From assembly GCA_903837135.1 (NCBI GenBank), contig CAILTK010000068.1, positions 1-64,000 on the forward strand: DNA of 64,000 nucleotides. Direction: 5' to 3'. The notes beneath the pieces were generated by a model that searched no databases, was not told the DNA's origin, and saw only the letters and a program-made list of their open reading frames with translations. This DNA is from an uncultured Caulobacterales bacterium. GTDB taxonomy: Bacteria; Pseudomonadota; Alphaproteobacteria; Caulobacterales; Caulobacteraceae. Made by a program: the position numbers and the translations under genes. Positions 32,290-43,640 of this stretch are shown one piece after another (the first letter of the stretch is position 1; each line of letters begins with the position of its first letter).

Positions 32290-33887
32290 GATCGCGTGTC
32301 CAACCTCACCCGCCGCTCCACCCCTACCGCCTCCAGGAAGGCCTCGTCGTGGCTGACGATGAGCAGGGCGCCGTCGTAGGCGGCGAGGGCCTCTTCGACG
32401 GCCTCGATGGAGTCGAGGTCGAGGTGGTTGGTCGGTTCGTCGAGAATCAGAAACTGCGCCGGCGACGGCCCCATAAGCGCGCAGGCCAGCGCCGCGCGCA
32501 GCCGTTCGCCGCCCGATAGCGCGCCGGCCGGCTTCAGCGCCGCGGTATTGCGGAACAGGAAGCGGGCGAGGGCCGCGTGAGCGGCGTTGTCGTCCGCGCC
32601 CGGGTTCAGCCGGCGGAAGTTCTGCACCAGGGTCTCCTCGTCCCGCAGCAGGGCCGCGTGCTGGTCGAGCAGGGCCGCCCGCACCCCGCGGCGGACTTCG
32701 CCGCGCGTGGGCTGCAGCGCGCCGATGGCCAGCCGGATCAGGGTGCTCTTGCCGGAGCCGTTGGGCCCGACCACGGCGACCCGCCCGGGTCCGGTCAGAC
32801 ACAGATCGATTCCGGTCAGCACCGGCGCGCCGTCCGCCCAGGCGAAGTCCACGGCCTCGAAGGCCAGCACCAGCTTGCCGGCGGGAAGCCCCGACGCCGG
32901 CAGGGCGAGGTCGAGCGCCCGCGCCCGCTCGACCCGCGCGCGCGCCGCCTCGAGCTCCAGCGCCGCCGCCTCGCGCTGGCGATAGGCGAGGTGGGACTGG
33001 CGGCCGCCGGTGGCCTCGGCGCGCTCGGCGCGGGCGTCGAGCAGGATCTTGGGCGCGTCGCCCCGGGCGCGGGCGCGGCGGCCGGCGGCGTCGTTGCGCG
33101 CCTTGCGTTCGCGGGTCTGCTGCACCGCGCGCTCTACCCGGTCCGCCTCGCGCTCCGCCGCCTCGAGACCGCGCGCCGCAGCCTGCGCCTCGGCGATGCG
33201 GCGCGCCTGATAGACGTCCCAGTTCCCACCGTAGAGCCGGGCGCCGAGGCTCGACAGCTCGAGGATCCTGTCCATCCGGCCGAGCAGGGCGCGGTCGTGG
33301 CTGACCACCAGGGCGCCGCCTCGCCAGCGGTCCAGCACCGCGGCCACGGCGGCCCGGGCCCCGGCGTCGAGGTTGTTGGTCGGCTCGTCGAGCAGGAGCA
33401 GGTCAGGCTCGGCGATCAGAGCCCCGGCCAGGGCGGCGCGGGTGATCTGCCCGCCGCTGAGCGCCGCCGCCGGCCGGTCCGGCGGCAGGCCGAAGAGGCC
33501 CACCTCGGCGAGGGCCGCGTCCAGACGCTGGGGCAGGAGCCAGTCGGCCGCCTCGAAGTCGCCGTCGCGCGCCTCGCCGCGTTCGATCCGCGCCAGCCGC
33601 GCCAGCCGCGCCAGGGCCTCGGCCGCGCCGAGCACGTCGGCGACGGTGGTCCCGGGCGCTGTGGCCGGCGTCTGGCGCAGCATCGCCACGCGTCCGGCGG
33701 TCTGCACCGTCCCGTGCGCGGGCGTCGCCTCGCCGAGGATCAGCTTCAGCAGGGTGGTCTTGCCGACGCCGTTGCGGCCGACCAGACCGACGCGCTCGCG
33801 GCCCAGGGCGAAGGTGAGGTGGTCGAGGAGGACGCGGCCGTCAGGCGCGCGGACGGCGACGGAGTCGAAGGTGAGGAGCGCGGACAT
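32286..33887 (-). CDS. ABC-F family ATPase (ribosome-associated type)
   Basis: A 533-residue protein with two ABC domains and no membrane spans. First domain: Walker A GRNGVGKTT, signature LSGGQITRAALAGAL, Walker B LLLLDEPTNNLD. Second: GPNGSGKST, LSGGERLRAALACALMG, FLILDEPTNHLD. The linker is rich in Arg/Ala/Glu (ERKARNDAAGRRARARGDAP), as in Uup/EttA-like proteins. ABC-F proteins act on ribosomes in translation control or antibiotic protection; this one cannot be placed in a subgroup. The start MSALLTFDSV at 33887 was chosen; upstream frame is non-coding. The C-terminus ends inside a palindromic repeat. Confidence 0.92.
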   Translation of the reverse strand: MSALLTFDSVAVRAPDGRVLLDHLTFALGRERVGLVGRNGVGKTTLLKLILGEATPAHGTVQTAGRVAMLRQTPATAPGTTVADVLGAAEALARLARLARIERGEARDGDFEAADWLLPQRLDAALAEVGLFGLPPDRPAAALSGGQITRAALAGALIAEPDLLLLDEPTNNLDAGARAAVAAVLDRWRGGALVVSHDRALLGRMDRILELSSLGARLYGGNWDVYQARRIAEAQAAARGLEAAEREADRVERAVQQTRERKARNDAAGRRARARGDAPKILLDARAERAEATGGRQSHLAYRQREAAALELEAARARVERARALDLALPASGLPAGKLVLAFEAVDFAWADGAPVLTGIDLCLTGPGRVAVVGPNGSGKSTLIRLAIGALQPTRGEVRRGVRAALLDQHAALLRDEETLVQNFRRLNPGADDNAAHAALARFLFRNTAALKPAGALSGGERLRAALACALMGPSPAQFLILDEPTNHLDLDSIEAVEEALAAYDGALLIVSHDEAFLEAVGVERRVRLDTRS

Positions 33888-34107
33888 GGAGCAGTTGACC
33901 CTGGCTTGCGAACGGGACGGCGGTCGTGGCGTTCGCGAGGCGCATGGTCGTGGCTCCAGGGGAGGGGGCTCCCGACGCCGAGAATACGGCGCCTTCACTT
34001 GGCGGAGCAATCCCGCCGTCGCGCAGGACTTGACAGAAAATCTACAACGGTAAATCAATAGGTCTACGAGTGTAAATCGGTGCGCTCGCGCCACGGCGGG
34101 GCATGGT

Positions 34108-36303
34108 ATGTCGAGACCTATCTCCTGCGCTTTCGCCGCGACGGCGGTCGTCGCCGGCATCCTCGCTCACCCGTGCCGGGCCGCCGGCCAGGCCGCGCCG
34201 CCGCCGGCCGATCCGCCCCCGCCCAACATCACCGTCACCGCCGCTCCGACCGCCTACAAGAGCTCGATCGACCGCAAGAGCTACAGCCTGGCCAACGACC
34301 TGCAGAAGGCGACCGGGTCGCTCGCGGACGTCCTGCGCAATGTGCCGTCCGTCGCGGTCGACGCCCAGGGCAATGTCAGCCTGCGTGGCGATCCCAGCGT
34401 CACCATCCTGATCGACGGCAGACCCTCGGCCCTGTTCTCCGACACGAGCCGGGCCGACACCCTGCAGCAGCTCTCCGCCGACCAGTTCGATCGGATCGAG
34501 GTGATGACCACGCCCCCGGCGTCGTTCCGGCCGGACGGCACGGGCGGCATCATCAACCTCATCTCGAAGAAGACCGCGCCGGGAACGACGGCGGCGCCGA
34601 CGCTCAGCGGTAGCGCGAAGCTGAACATCGGGACCGGCGGCCGCTCCAACGGCGGGTTGACCGGGGCCTACGCCGGCCACGGACTGTCGCTGTCCGGAGG
34701 GTTCAGTTTTCGTCATTCGGTGGTCGGCAGTGACGCGGACGACCGGCTGCAGTTCCCCGATCCGGTCAGCGGCGCGCCGACACCGGCCGAGTTGGCGTCG
34801 CGGTCCATGACGCTCGGCGATTCCCAGTCGGTCAACGGCGCGCTGGACAACGATCTCGACAGCCGCACGCATCTCAGCGTCAGCGCCAACCATTTCCAGG
34901 ACCGCTCCCACCGCGCCAACGCCCGCGACTATCGCAGCGCGGCGACCACGGGCCCCCTGGCGCTCGACTACGCCGAGGAGGGATTCTGGCACGGCCATTT
35001 TTCACAGAACGGCCTGACGTTCGGCCTCGCGCGCAAGCTGCCGGACGCCGATCATGCGCTGTCGGTCCAGCTCACCCTGAGCCAGGACCATGTCTACGTC
35101 AGCACCGGGGCCGCCTACGCCTATCGGGCGCCGGTGCAGCCGAACCTGTTCCAGGACCTGAGCCAGGTCGGCGACGATCTCAGCGTCGACCTCAAGACCG
35201 AGTACAAAGCCCCGACGCCCGGCGGCGGCAAGCTGACCACCGGGTATGAGCTGCAAGCCGACCACCACCGGCTGAGCGCCCTCGGCTTCGTCGGGACCTC
35301 CGCGGAGGACGTCGCCCCTTCGCCGGCTTTGACCGACGTGTTCAGGGTCGACCAGCAGGTGCACGCCCTCTACGCCAGCCTCGAACAGACGTTCGGCGAG
35401 TTGACGGTGCAGCCGGGCCTGCGGCTCGAGCAGACGGTGCTGGCGCTCGACCAGGTCACCCAGGCGATCAGTACCGGCCAGTCTTATTTCGGCGCCTACC
35501 CGAGCCTGCATCTCGCCTACGAACTCGACGACGCCCGGCAGCTCAAGGCCAGCTATGGCCGGCGGGTGCAGAGACCGGGGGTGTGGTCGCTCGATCCGTT
35601 CCGGCGCGAAGCCAGCCCGACCGCCTTTCAGGCCGGCAATCCGGGGCTGAAGCCCGAGATCACCAACGCCTACGAGCTCGGCTACGAGTACCGCCGCAAG
35701 GCCGTCGACTATCAGGCCACGCTCTACTATCGCGACAAGGCGGGCCTGTTCGCCCAGGTGGAGCAGGAGATCGCCCCGGCGGTGCTGCTGACCACCGAGG
35801 AGAACCTGGGCCGCAGCCGCGACGCGGGCATCGAGCTCGTGGCCGTGCGCGACCTGACCCGGACCCTGTCAGTCAACCTTTCCACCAATCTGTTCTGGAG
35901 CCAGGTCGACGCCGCCAACCTGGGAATCCTCGCCCGCCGGTCGGCGGTGCTGTGGTCGGGCCGGCTGTCCCTGAACTGGCAGGCGAGCAAGGCCGACTTC
36001 GTTCACCTGAGCGCCTCGCAAGGCGGCAAGCGCCTGACCGCCCAGGGCTATCGCGAGGATCTGGCGACCTTCAACCTCGGCTGGCGGCACACCTTCGATA
36101 CGCGGCTGGCCGGGGTGGTCACTCTGCAGGACCCGTTCGACAGCTATCGGCTTAGGACGGTGGTCGACACACCGACGCTCCGCGATCAGCAGGTGCAGAC
36201 CTTGAGGATCCGAGCCCTGTTCGTCGGCCTCACCTACGCCTTCGGCGTCGCGGGCAAGAGGCCGCCCGAGGTGTTCGACTTCTCGACGCCGCCGCCGAAA
36301 TAG
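34108..36303 (+). CDS. Outer-membrane beta-barrel receptor (TonB-dependent-like, OMP_b-brl_3 type)
   Basis: A 731-residue protein with a signal peptide and Pro-rich linker, a TonB-box-like NITVTAAP and a plug-like domain (SLADVLRNVPSVAVDAQGNV, VTILIDGRPSALF, FDRIEVMTTPPASF, GTGGIINLI). It continues into a large barrel with a C-terminal RALFVGLTYAFG. The plug of the type 'DGRPS ... IEV.T.P.A.YDA.G.AGIINI' marks the family related to CirA/OMP_b-brl_3. It has no STN domain and no adjacent regulator, so it is a plain importer. The substrate is not known. Confidence 0.85.
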   Translation: MSRPISCAFAATAVVAGILAHPCRAAGQAAPPPADPPPPNITVTAAPTAYKSSIDRKSYSLANDLQKATGSLADVLRNVPSVAVDAQGNVSLRGDPSVTILIDGRPSALFSDTSRADTLQQLSADQFDRIEVMTTPPASFRPDGTGGIINLISKKTAPGTTAAPTLSGSAKLNIGTGGRSNGGLTGAYAGHGLSLSGGFSFRHSVVGSDADDRLQFPDPVSGAPTPAELASRSMTLGDSQSVNGALDNDLDSRTHLSVSANHFQDRSHRANARDYRSAATTGPLALDYAEEGFWHGHFSQNGLTFGLARKLPDADHALSVQLTLSQDHVYVSTGAAYAYRAPVQPNLFQDLSQVGDDLSVDLKTEYKAPTPGGGKLTTGYELQADHHRLSALGFVGTSAEDVAPSPALTDVFRVDQQVHALYASLEQTFGELTVQPGLRLEQTVLALDQVTQAISTGQSYFGAYPSLHLAYELDDARQLKASYGRRVQRPGVWSLDPFRREASPTAFQAGNPGLKPEITNAYELGYEYRRKAVDYQATLYYRDKAGLFAQVEQEIAPAVLLTTEENLGRSRDAGIELVAVRDLTRTLSVNLSTNLFWSQVDAANLGILARRSAVLWSGRLSLNWQASKADFVHLSASQGGKRLTAQGYREDLATFNLGWRHTFDTRLAGVVTLQDPFDSYRLRTVVDTPTLRDQQVQTLRIRALFVGLTYAFGVAGKRPPEVFDFSTPPPK

Positions 36304-36353
36304 TCTCGCCGTGCCGCCTGGACTTCGGCGGGGCGGCTGATAGTCCGTCAGGC

Positions 36354-36905
36354 ATGACGGAGGCTTCGTTCGAGGAAAGGCTGTTCGGGCCGCTGGTTCC
36401 CGGGCGCGAATGCGGCGCCTGCACGGCCTGCTGTTTCGAGATCACCATCGACGATCGTGAAATGCGTAAGCCGCCCCGCCAGACCTGCGTGCACTGCGTC
36501 GCGGAAGGCTGTGGGATCTACGCCGACCGGCCTCAGGACTGCCGGACCTGGTTCTGCGCCTGGCGCCGCGTCGCCGACCTGCCGGATCATCTGCGGCCGG
36601 ACCGCAGCGGCGTCCTGGCGTGCGTGGTGGAGAGCTATGCCGCCGAGAACCCGCTGCAGCGGCTCTATCTGATCGCCCAATGGCTGGGCGGCCGGCCGAT
36701 CGCCCGCAGCGAGGCCGCGGACCAGCTACTGGCGGCCCTGCGCCGCTATGGCCTGCCAGTCTGGGTCGGCAGCGGCGACCGCATGTCGCTGCACTTCCCC
36801 CGCCAGGAGGTGGGCCTGGCGGTGATGCGCGGCGAAGCGCCCGAGGCTGCGATCGCATCCGAAGTGGAAGGCTGGCGCCGCCGCCTGCCGCCGCGGTCGG
36901 GGTAG
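36354..36905 (+). CDS. Cysteine-cluster (YkgJ-like) protein
   Basis: A 183-residue protein with an N-terminal cysteine motif ECGACTACCFEI, then TCVHC, GCGIYADRPQDCRTWFC. Together these give the CxxCxxCC and downstream Cys pattern of the YkgJ (UPF0153) family, thought to bind zinc or an Fe-S cluster. The C-terminal half is unremarkable. The gene is isolated between the receptor and an inverted repeat. Confidence 0.8.
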   Translation: MTEASFEERLFGPLVPGRECGACTACCFEITIDDREMRKPPRQTCVHCVAEGCGIYADRPQDCRTWFCAWRRVADLPDHLRPDRSGVLACVVESYAAENPLQRLYLIAQWLGGRPIARSEAADQLLAALRRYGLPVWVGSGDRMSLHFPRQEVGLAVMRGEAPEAAIASEVEGWRRRLPPRSG

Positions 36906-36929
36906 GGATCGAGCCTCGCCTCTCACCGG

Positions 36930-37041
36930 CTCATCGCGCGGAGGCGGGACCCCAGGTTTTGGCTGCCCCAACACCCCCATGATGTTAATCAGGCGCGGTC
37001 GGAATCGCCCAAGTCTGGGTCCCCGCCTCCGCGGGGATGAG
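36930..37041. repeat. Long imperfect inverted repeat upstream of SDR gene
   Basis: CTCATCGCGCGGAGGCGGGA (start of the left arm, 36930-36960) is complementary, with a few mismatches, to the right arm 37011-37041 ending TCCGCGGGGATGAG. The arms are about 31 bases with a 50-base spacer. The type 'tgggtccccgcctccgcggggatgag' is familiar from alphaproteobacterial intergenic regions. The right arm ends 38 bases before the SDR start. Confidence 0.65.
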
Positions 37042-37079
37042 CGGATCAGGGTCGCACCCGGCGCAGGATCAGGACGCAC

Positions 37080-37844
37080 ATGGACCTCAAGGATCGCATC
37101 ATCGTCATCACCGGCGGGGCCAGCGGCATCGGCCGCGCCATGGCCCGGCGCTTCGCGGCGGAGGGGCCGACGCTGATCGTCTGCGCCGACCGGGACGGGG
37201 AGGGCGCCAAGGCGACGGCGGCCGAGGTCGGCGGCGTGGCCTTCACCGTGGACGTATCGGTCGAGGCGGACATCCAGGGCCTGATCGAGACCGTGGAGAG
37301 CGATCACGGCCCGATCGACCTGTTCTGCTCCAACGCCGGCATCGGCATAGCCGGCGGCGCGGAGGCCTCCAACGCCGACTGGCAGAGGATCTGGGACATC
37401 AACGTCATGGCCCACGTCTGGGCCGCGCGCCACCTCGTGCCGCGGATGGCGGCGCGCGGCGGCGGCTATCTCCTGAACACCGCCTCGGCCGCGGGCCTCC
37501 TGTCGCAGATCGGCTCGGCCCCCTATGCGGTGACCAAGCACGCCGCCGTCGGCCTGGCCGAATGGCTGGCCATCACCCACGGCGACCAGGGTATCAAGGT
37601 CTCGGTGCTTTGCCCGCAGGCCGTGCGCACGGCCATGACCGCCGGCAACGAGGACGGCGTCGCCAGCGTCGACGGCATGATGGAGCCGGAGGAACTCGCC
37701 GAGGTGGTGGTCAAGTCCATCGCCGCCGAGGAATTCCTGATCCTGCCGCATCCCCAGGTGCTCGACTACATGCGCAAGAAGACCGCCGACTACGGCCGCT
37801 GGATCGGCGGCATGCGCAAGCTGAACCGGGCGTACCAGGGGTAA
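37080..37844 (+). CDS. Short-chain dehydrogenase/reductase
   Basis: A 254-residue classical SDR. The cofactor loop is TGGASGIGRAMA, an acidic residue follows beta-2 (VCADRD, suggesting NAD(H) preference), NAG is in CSNAGIGIAG, and the catalytic Ser and Tyr-x3-Lys are in NTASAAGLL and YAVTKHA. PQAVRTAMT follows as the substrate/cofactor lid. The gene stands alone on the plus strand. The substrate cannot be told. Confidence 0.92.
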   Translation: MDLKDRIIVITGGASGIGRAMARRFAAEGPTLIVCADRDGEGAKATAAEVGGVAFTVDVSVEADIQGLIETVESDHGPIDLFCSNAGIGIAGGAEASNADWQRIWDINVMAHVWAARHLVPRMAARGGGYLLNTASAAGLLSQIGSAPYAVTKHAAVGLAEWLAITHGDQGIKVSVLCPQAVRTAMTAGNEDGVASVDGMMEPEELAEVVVKSIAAEEFLILPHPQVLDYMRKKTADYGRWIGGMRKLNRAYQG

Positions 37845-38006
37845 GGGGGCGAATCCCTCACCCGACTGTAATCCGGGCGCCAATCGGCGACGGGAAATGT
37901 TTCAGGCCGCGTTCATCGCACTGGAGCACAATCCACGCGTTACCTCAGACGCCAGCTCGACCGTGGTCGGGACGGCGCCCACCGCCACGCCCGCGAGTCG
38001 AACCTC

Positions 38007-39524
<1,518 letters not shown>

Positions 39525-39535
39525 GAGGACCTCCG

Positions 39536-40744
39536 ATGGACCGCAGACAGCTTCTCGCCCTGGCCGCCGCCGCCGCGCCGGCCGTGGTCGCCGGCCGGGT
39601 GTGGGCCGCGCCCAACGCCGATCACAAGCTTCTGGTGGTGTTCCTGCGCGGCGCCTACGACGCGGCCAATGTGGTGATCCCGGTCGGCAGCGACTTCTAC
39701 TACCAGGCGCGGCCGTCGCTGCAGATCGCCCGGCCCAACCCCGCCGACCCCAACGCGGCCCTGCCGCTGGGCGCCGACTGGGGATTGCATCCGGCGCTCA
39801 AGGACAGCCTCTATCCGCTCTGGCAGAAACGGCAGATCGCCTTCGTGCCCTTCGCCGGCGCGAGCGACGACCTGTCGCGCAGCCATTTCGAGACCCAGGA
39901 CACCATCGAGCTCGGCCAGCCGCTGCAGGGCTCGCGCAACTATGGCTCGGGCTTCATGAGCCGGCTCTACGGCCAGCTTTCGGACGCCCGTCCGATCAGC
40001 TTCACCGACCAGCTGCCGCTGACCTTCCGCGGCGGCCGCGCGGTCCCCAACATCGGCATCGCCAACGTCGGCAAGCCCGGCGTCGACGACCGCCAGGCCA
40101 AGCTGATCGCGCAGATGTATCACGGCCAGACTCTCGGGGGGCAGGACCTCGGGGCCTCGGTGTCCGAGGGCTTCGCCGTCCGCGACGAGGTCTACCGCTC
40201 GATCTCGGCCGAGATGGTCGCCGCCAATCGCGGGGCGGTGTCGCCCAAGGGATTCGAGCTGGCGGCGCGCCGGATCGGCCGGCTGATGAAGACCGACTAT
40301 TCGCTGGGCTTCGTCGACGTCGGCGGCTGGGACACCCACGTGAATCAGGGCGCGGCCACCGGCTATCTGGCCCAGCGGCTCAGCGAGCTCGGCCGCGGCC
40401 TGGCCGGTTTCGCCGACGAGATCGGCCCCGACCAATGGGACAGGACCACGGTGGTGGTGGTGTCCGAGTTCGGCCGCACCTTCCGCGAGAACGGCGACAA
40501 GGGCACCGACCACGGCCACGGCAGCGTCTATTGGGTGTTGGGCGGCGCGGTGAAGGGCGGCCGCCTCGCCGGCGAACAGGCGCCGGTGACCGCGGCGGCC
40601 CTGAACCAGAACCGCGACTATCCGGTGCTGACCGACTATCGCGCCCTGATCGGCGGCCTGGTGCAACGCGCCTACGGCCTCGGTCCCGACCGCCTGCAGC
40701 AGGTCTTCCCCGGCGCCCAACCGAAGGATCTGGCGCTGATCTAG
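39536..40744 (+). CDS. DUF1501 family Tat-exported protein
   Basis: A 402-residue protein, ATG preceded by AGGAGG. The N-terminus MDRRQLLALAAAAAPAVVAG is a twin-arginine signal. Family motifs are LLVVFLRGAYDAANVVIPVG, DLSRSHFETQD and VVVVSEFGRTFRENG followed by a GTDHGHGS metal-site-like stretch, which gives it a sulfatase/phosphatase-superfamily look. It is coupled to the DUF1800 gene upstream. The enzymatic role, if any, is not established. Confidence 0.92.
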   Translation: MDRRQLLALAAAAAPAVVAGRVWAAPNADHKLLVVFLRGAYDAANVVIPVGSDFYYQARPSLQIARPNPADPNAALPLGADWGLHPALKDSLYPLWQKRQIAFVPFAGASDDLSRSHFETQDTIELGQPLQGSRNYGSGFMSRLYGQLSDARPISFTDQLPLTFRGGRAVPNIGIANVGKPGVDDRQAKLIAQMYHGQTLGGQDLGASVSEGFAVRDEVYRSISAEMVAANRGAVSPKGFELAARRIGRLMKTDYSLGFVDVGGWDTHVNQGAATGYLAQRLSELGRGLAGFADEIGPDQWDRTTVVVVSEFGRTFRENGDKGTDHGHGSVYWVLGGAVKGGRLAGEQAPVTAAALNQNRDYPVLTDYRALIGGLVQRAYGLGPDRLQQVFPGAQPKDLALI

Positions 40745-40850
40745 GCCTGAGATCTCAATTATCCCCAACAGACCCGCTTGTTGCCGGAACGATCCGCCGT
40801 CTCGCTCATTTACGGCAAAGCTCGTTTTTGCAACTGGGTGAGACCAAACC

Positions 40851-41471
40851 ATGGACCGGCGTAACCTCGTAATCGGCGGCGTATCGATCGCCGCGGGAAC
40901 CTTGCTCGGAAAGGCCGCGCTGGCCGAGCCGCATCCGATGAATCGGGTCGGCGCCGACACGCCGAATTACAGCCCGGGACCGCACGCCGAGCCGTTCTCG
41001 CAGGTCGAGATCGTGCGCAAGGCGTCGGACTTCTTCGGCTCCACGACGCAGGGCGTCGCCGGCGTGATCGAGCATGTGTTCAAGGACCAGGGACAGCCCA
41101 CCGGCTATATCGCCGGCACCGAGGGCTCGGGCGCGGTGGGCGTGGGCCTGCGCTACGGCAAGGGCCAGCTCTATATGAAGCATCGCCGGCCGCAGACCGT
41201 GTTCTGGCAGGGTCCGTCGATCGGCTGGGACTTCGGCGGCAACGCCTCGCGCGTGTTCACGCTGGTCTACAAGATCGACGATCCGAGCCAGATCTACCAT
41301 CGCTTCCCGGGCGTGGACGGCTCGATCTATTTCGTCGCCGGCATCGGCGTGAACTATCAGGCGGGCGAGGGCCTGACCCTGGCGCCGATCCGCACCGGGG
41401 TGGGCGCGCGCGCCGGCGCCAACGTCGGCTACCTCGACTACAGCCACAAGCGCCACATCCTGCCGTTCTAA
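40851..41471 (+). CDS. DUF1134 (EipA-like) envelope protein
   Basis: A 206-residue exported protein; MDRRNLVIGGVSIAAGTLLG again carries a double Arg. The DUF1134 core reads GVAGVIEHVFKDQGQPTGYI, GSGAVGVGLRYGKGQLYMKH and FWQGPSIGWDFGGNASRVF, with VYKIDDPSQIYHRFPGVDGS. Known of the family: Brucella EipA is a periplasmic beta-barrel protein affecting envelope integrity. It follows the DUF1800/DUF1501 pair by 106 bases, which raises the chance of a common envelope role. Confidence 0.88.
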   Translation: MDRRNLVIGGVSIAAGTLLGKAALAEPHPMNRVGADTPNYSPGPHAEPFSQVEIVRKASDFFGSTTQGVAGVIEHVFKDQGQPTGYIAGTEGSGAVGVGLRYGKGQLYMKHRRPQTVFWQGPSIGWDFGGNASRVFTLVYKIDDPSQIYHRFPGVDGSIYFVAGIGVNYQAGEGLTLAPIRTGVGARAGANVGYLDYSHKRHILPF

Positions 41472-41580
41472 GAACGCCGGAGGCCGGGGCGGCGGCGGGA
41501 TTCTCGCCGTCAAGCCCTGACCTCGCGGCGGCGGCTGCCTAGGTGGTCCCGGTAACCTTCCTCCTCCCCGGGACACTGCC

Positions 41581-42648
41581 ATGCACACCCACGCCTACGC
41601 CGCCGAATCCGCCACGTCTCCGCTCGCCCCGTTCAGCATCGAGCGGCGCGCGCCGCGCGCCAACGACGTGGCGATCGACATCCTCTACTGCGGTGTCTGC
41701 CACTCCGACCTGCACACCGCGCGGGGCGAGTGGGGCGGGGTGACCTTCCCCGCCGTGCCCGGCCACGAGATCGTCGGCCGGGTCTCGGCGGTCGGATCGT
41801 CGGTGTCCAAATTCAAGGCGGGCGACCTGGTCGGCGTCGGCTGCATGGTCGACAGCTGCCAGCAGTGCTCGCCGTGCAAGGCCGGCCTCGAGCAGTACTG
41901 CGAGGAGGGCATGACCGGCACCTACAACGGCCGCGACCGCACCACCGGCGAGAACACCTACGGCGGCTATTCGGACAGCATCACCGTGCGCGAGGAGTTC
42001 GTGCTGCGCATCCCCGAGGGGCTCGACCCCAAGGCGGCGGCGCCCCTGCTGTGCGCCGGCATCACCACCTATTCGCCGCTGCGCCACTGGAAGGTCGGAC
42101 CGGGCTCGCGCGTCGGCGTGGTCGGTCTCGGCGGCCTCGGCCACATGGCGGTCAAGCTGGCCCACGCCATGGGCGCGGAAGTCACCCTGTTCACCACCTC
42201 GCCCGGCAAGGAGGCCGATGCGCGCCGGCTCGGCGCCGATCACGTGGTGCTGTCCCGGGACGAAGCGGCGATGGAGACCCAGGCCAAGGCCTTCGACCTG
42301 ATCATCAACACCGTCGCCGCCCCGCTGAACCTCGACCCCTACATCGCCGCCCTCGCCCTCGACGGGGTGATGGTGCTGGTCGGCGCGCCGGCCGAAAACC
42401 ACCAGAGCCCGTCGGTCTTCCCGTTCCTGATGGAGCGCCGCTCGCTGGCCGGCTCGATGATCGGCGGCATTCCCGAGACCCAGGAGATGCTGGACTTCTG
42501 CGCCGAGAAGGGCGTGGCGTCCGACATCGAGATGATCCCGATCCAGTCGATCAACGAAGCCTATGAGCGGATGCTGAAGGGCGACGTGAAATACCGCTTC
42601 GTCATCGACATGCAGTCGCTGAAGGACGAGGCTGCCAAGGCGGCCTGA
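41581..42648 (+). CDS. Zinc-dependent NAD(P)-alcohol dehydrogenase (YahK/cinnamyl type)
   Basis: A 355-residue MDR enzyme. The catalytic zinc ligands are in YCGVCHSDLH and FPAVPGHEIVG. The structural zinc lobe with four Cys is in MVDSCQQCSPCKAGLEQYC. The nucleotide loop is VGVVGLGGLGHMAVKLA, with the beta-2 end TLFTTSPGKEADA favouring NADPH. This is the CAD/YahK subfamily, reducing aldehydes broadly. It is followed by a DUF5996 gene 41 bases later and may share its transcript. Confidence 0.93.
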   Translation: MHTHAYAAESATSPLAPFSIERRAPRANDVAIDILYCGVCHSDLHTARGEWGGVTFPAVPGHEIVGRVSAVGSSVSKFKAGDLVGVGCMVDSCQQCSPCKAGLEQYCEEGMTGTYNGRDRTTGENTYGGYSDSITVREEFVLRIPEGLDPKAAAPLLCAGITTYSPLRHWKVGPGSRVGVVGLGGLGHMAVKLAHAMGAEVTLFTTSPGKEADARRLGADHVVLSRDEAAMETQAKAFDLIINTVAAPLNLDPYIAALALDGVMVLVGAPAENHQSPSVFPFLMERRSLAGSMIGGIPETQEMLDFCAEKGVASDIEMIPIQSINEAYERMLKGDVKYRFVIDMQSLKDEAAKAA

Positions 42649-42689
42649 CGCCGGGTCGGGCGCCGGGTCGGGCGGAGGAGGAATTGCGC

Positions 42690-43640
42690 ATGGGTCAAAG
42701 CACGCCCTGGCCGGCTCTGGCCTCCCCCGACCTGCAGCCGACCGCCGAGGCCATGCACCTGTGGAGCCAGGTGGTCGGCAAGACCCGACTGATGCTGACG
42801 CCGTGGATCAATCACAGCTGGCACGTGACCCTGTATGTCTCGGCCCGCGGCCTGACCACCGGCCTGATCCACGCCCCGGGCGTCAGCGTCGAGATGACCT
42901 TCGACCTGATCGCCGACGCCCTGGTGATCTGCGACAGCCGGGGCGGCGAGCGGCGCGTGCCGCTTCGTCCGCAGAGCGTGGCGGATTTCTACGCCGCGGC
43001 CATGCAGGCGCTGGGCGAAATCGGCGTCAGCGTCGACCTGCGCTGCATGCCGTGCGAAATCCCCGGCGCGATCGAATTCACCGACGATCACGCGCCGCGC
43101 GCCTATGAGGGCGAGGCGGCGCGGACCTGGTGGCGGGCGCTGGTGCAGGTGCACCGGGTGTTCCAGCTGTTCCGCAGCCGCTTCGTCGGCAAGTGTAGTC
43201 CGATCCATCTGTTCTGGGGCAGTTTCGACCTGGCGGTGACCCGTTTCTCGGGCCGGGGCGCGCCGCTGCACGCGGGGAGCGCGCCCCACCTGCCCGGCGC
43301 GGTGATGCGCGAGGCCTACAGCCAGGAGGTGTCGAGCGCGGGCTTCTGGCCGGGCGGCGACGGGGTCCCGCCGAGCTTCTACAGCTACGCCTACCCGGCG
43401 CCGGACGGCTTCGGCGAGGCCAGGGTCGCGCCCGCCGCCGCCTTTTTCGACAAGGGCCTGGGCGAATTCCTGCTGCCCTACGAGGCGGTGCGCACCGCGC
43501 CCGATCCGGACGCGGCGCTGCTGGACTTCCTGCAGACCAGCTATGAGGCGGCGGCGGATCTGGCCAAATGGGACCGTACACGGCTCGAGGTCCCCACCGG
43601 GCCTTACGGCCATCCGCCGGAAGGGTTTTGGGACGAATGA
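42690..43640 (+). CDS. DUF5996 family protein
   Basis: A 316-residue protein with GGAGGAGG upstream of the ATG at 42690; a TTG at 42684 is less likely. Typical segments are [20 protein letters not shown] near the N-terminus, [19 protein letters not shown] in the middle and [12 protein letters not shown], then [14 protein letters not shown]5996 has no known function; the many Trp, His and Tyr residues suggest a binding pocket. Its stop overlaps the next SDR start (ATGA), so the two are translationally coupled. Confidence 0.85.
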   Translation: MGQSTPWPALASPDLQPTAEAMHLWSQVVGKTRLMLTPWINHSWHVTLYVSARGLTTGLIHAPGVSVEMTFDLIADALVICDSRGGERRVPLRPQSVADFYAAAMQALGEIGVSVDLRCMPCEIPGAIEFTDDHAPRAYEGEAARTWWRALVQVHRVFQLFRSRFVGKCSPIHLFWGSFDLAVTRFSGRGAPLHAGSAPHLPGAVMREAYSQEVSSAGFWPGGDGVPPSFYSYAYPAPDGFGEARVAPAAAFFDKGLGEFLLPYEAVRTAPDPDAALLDFLQTSYEAAADLAKWDRTRLEVPTGPYGHPPEGFWDE

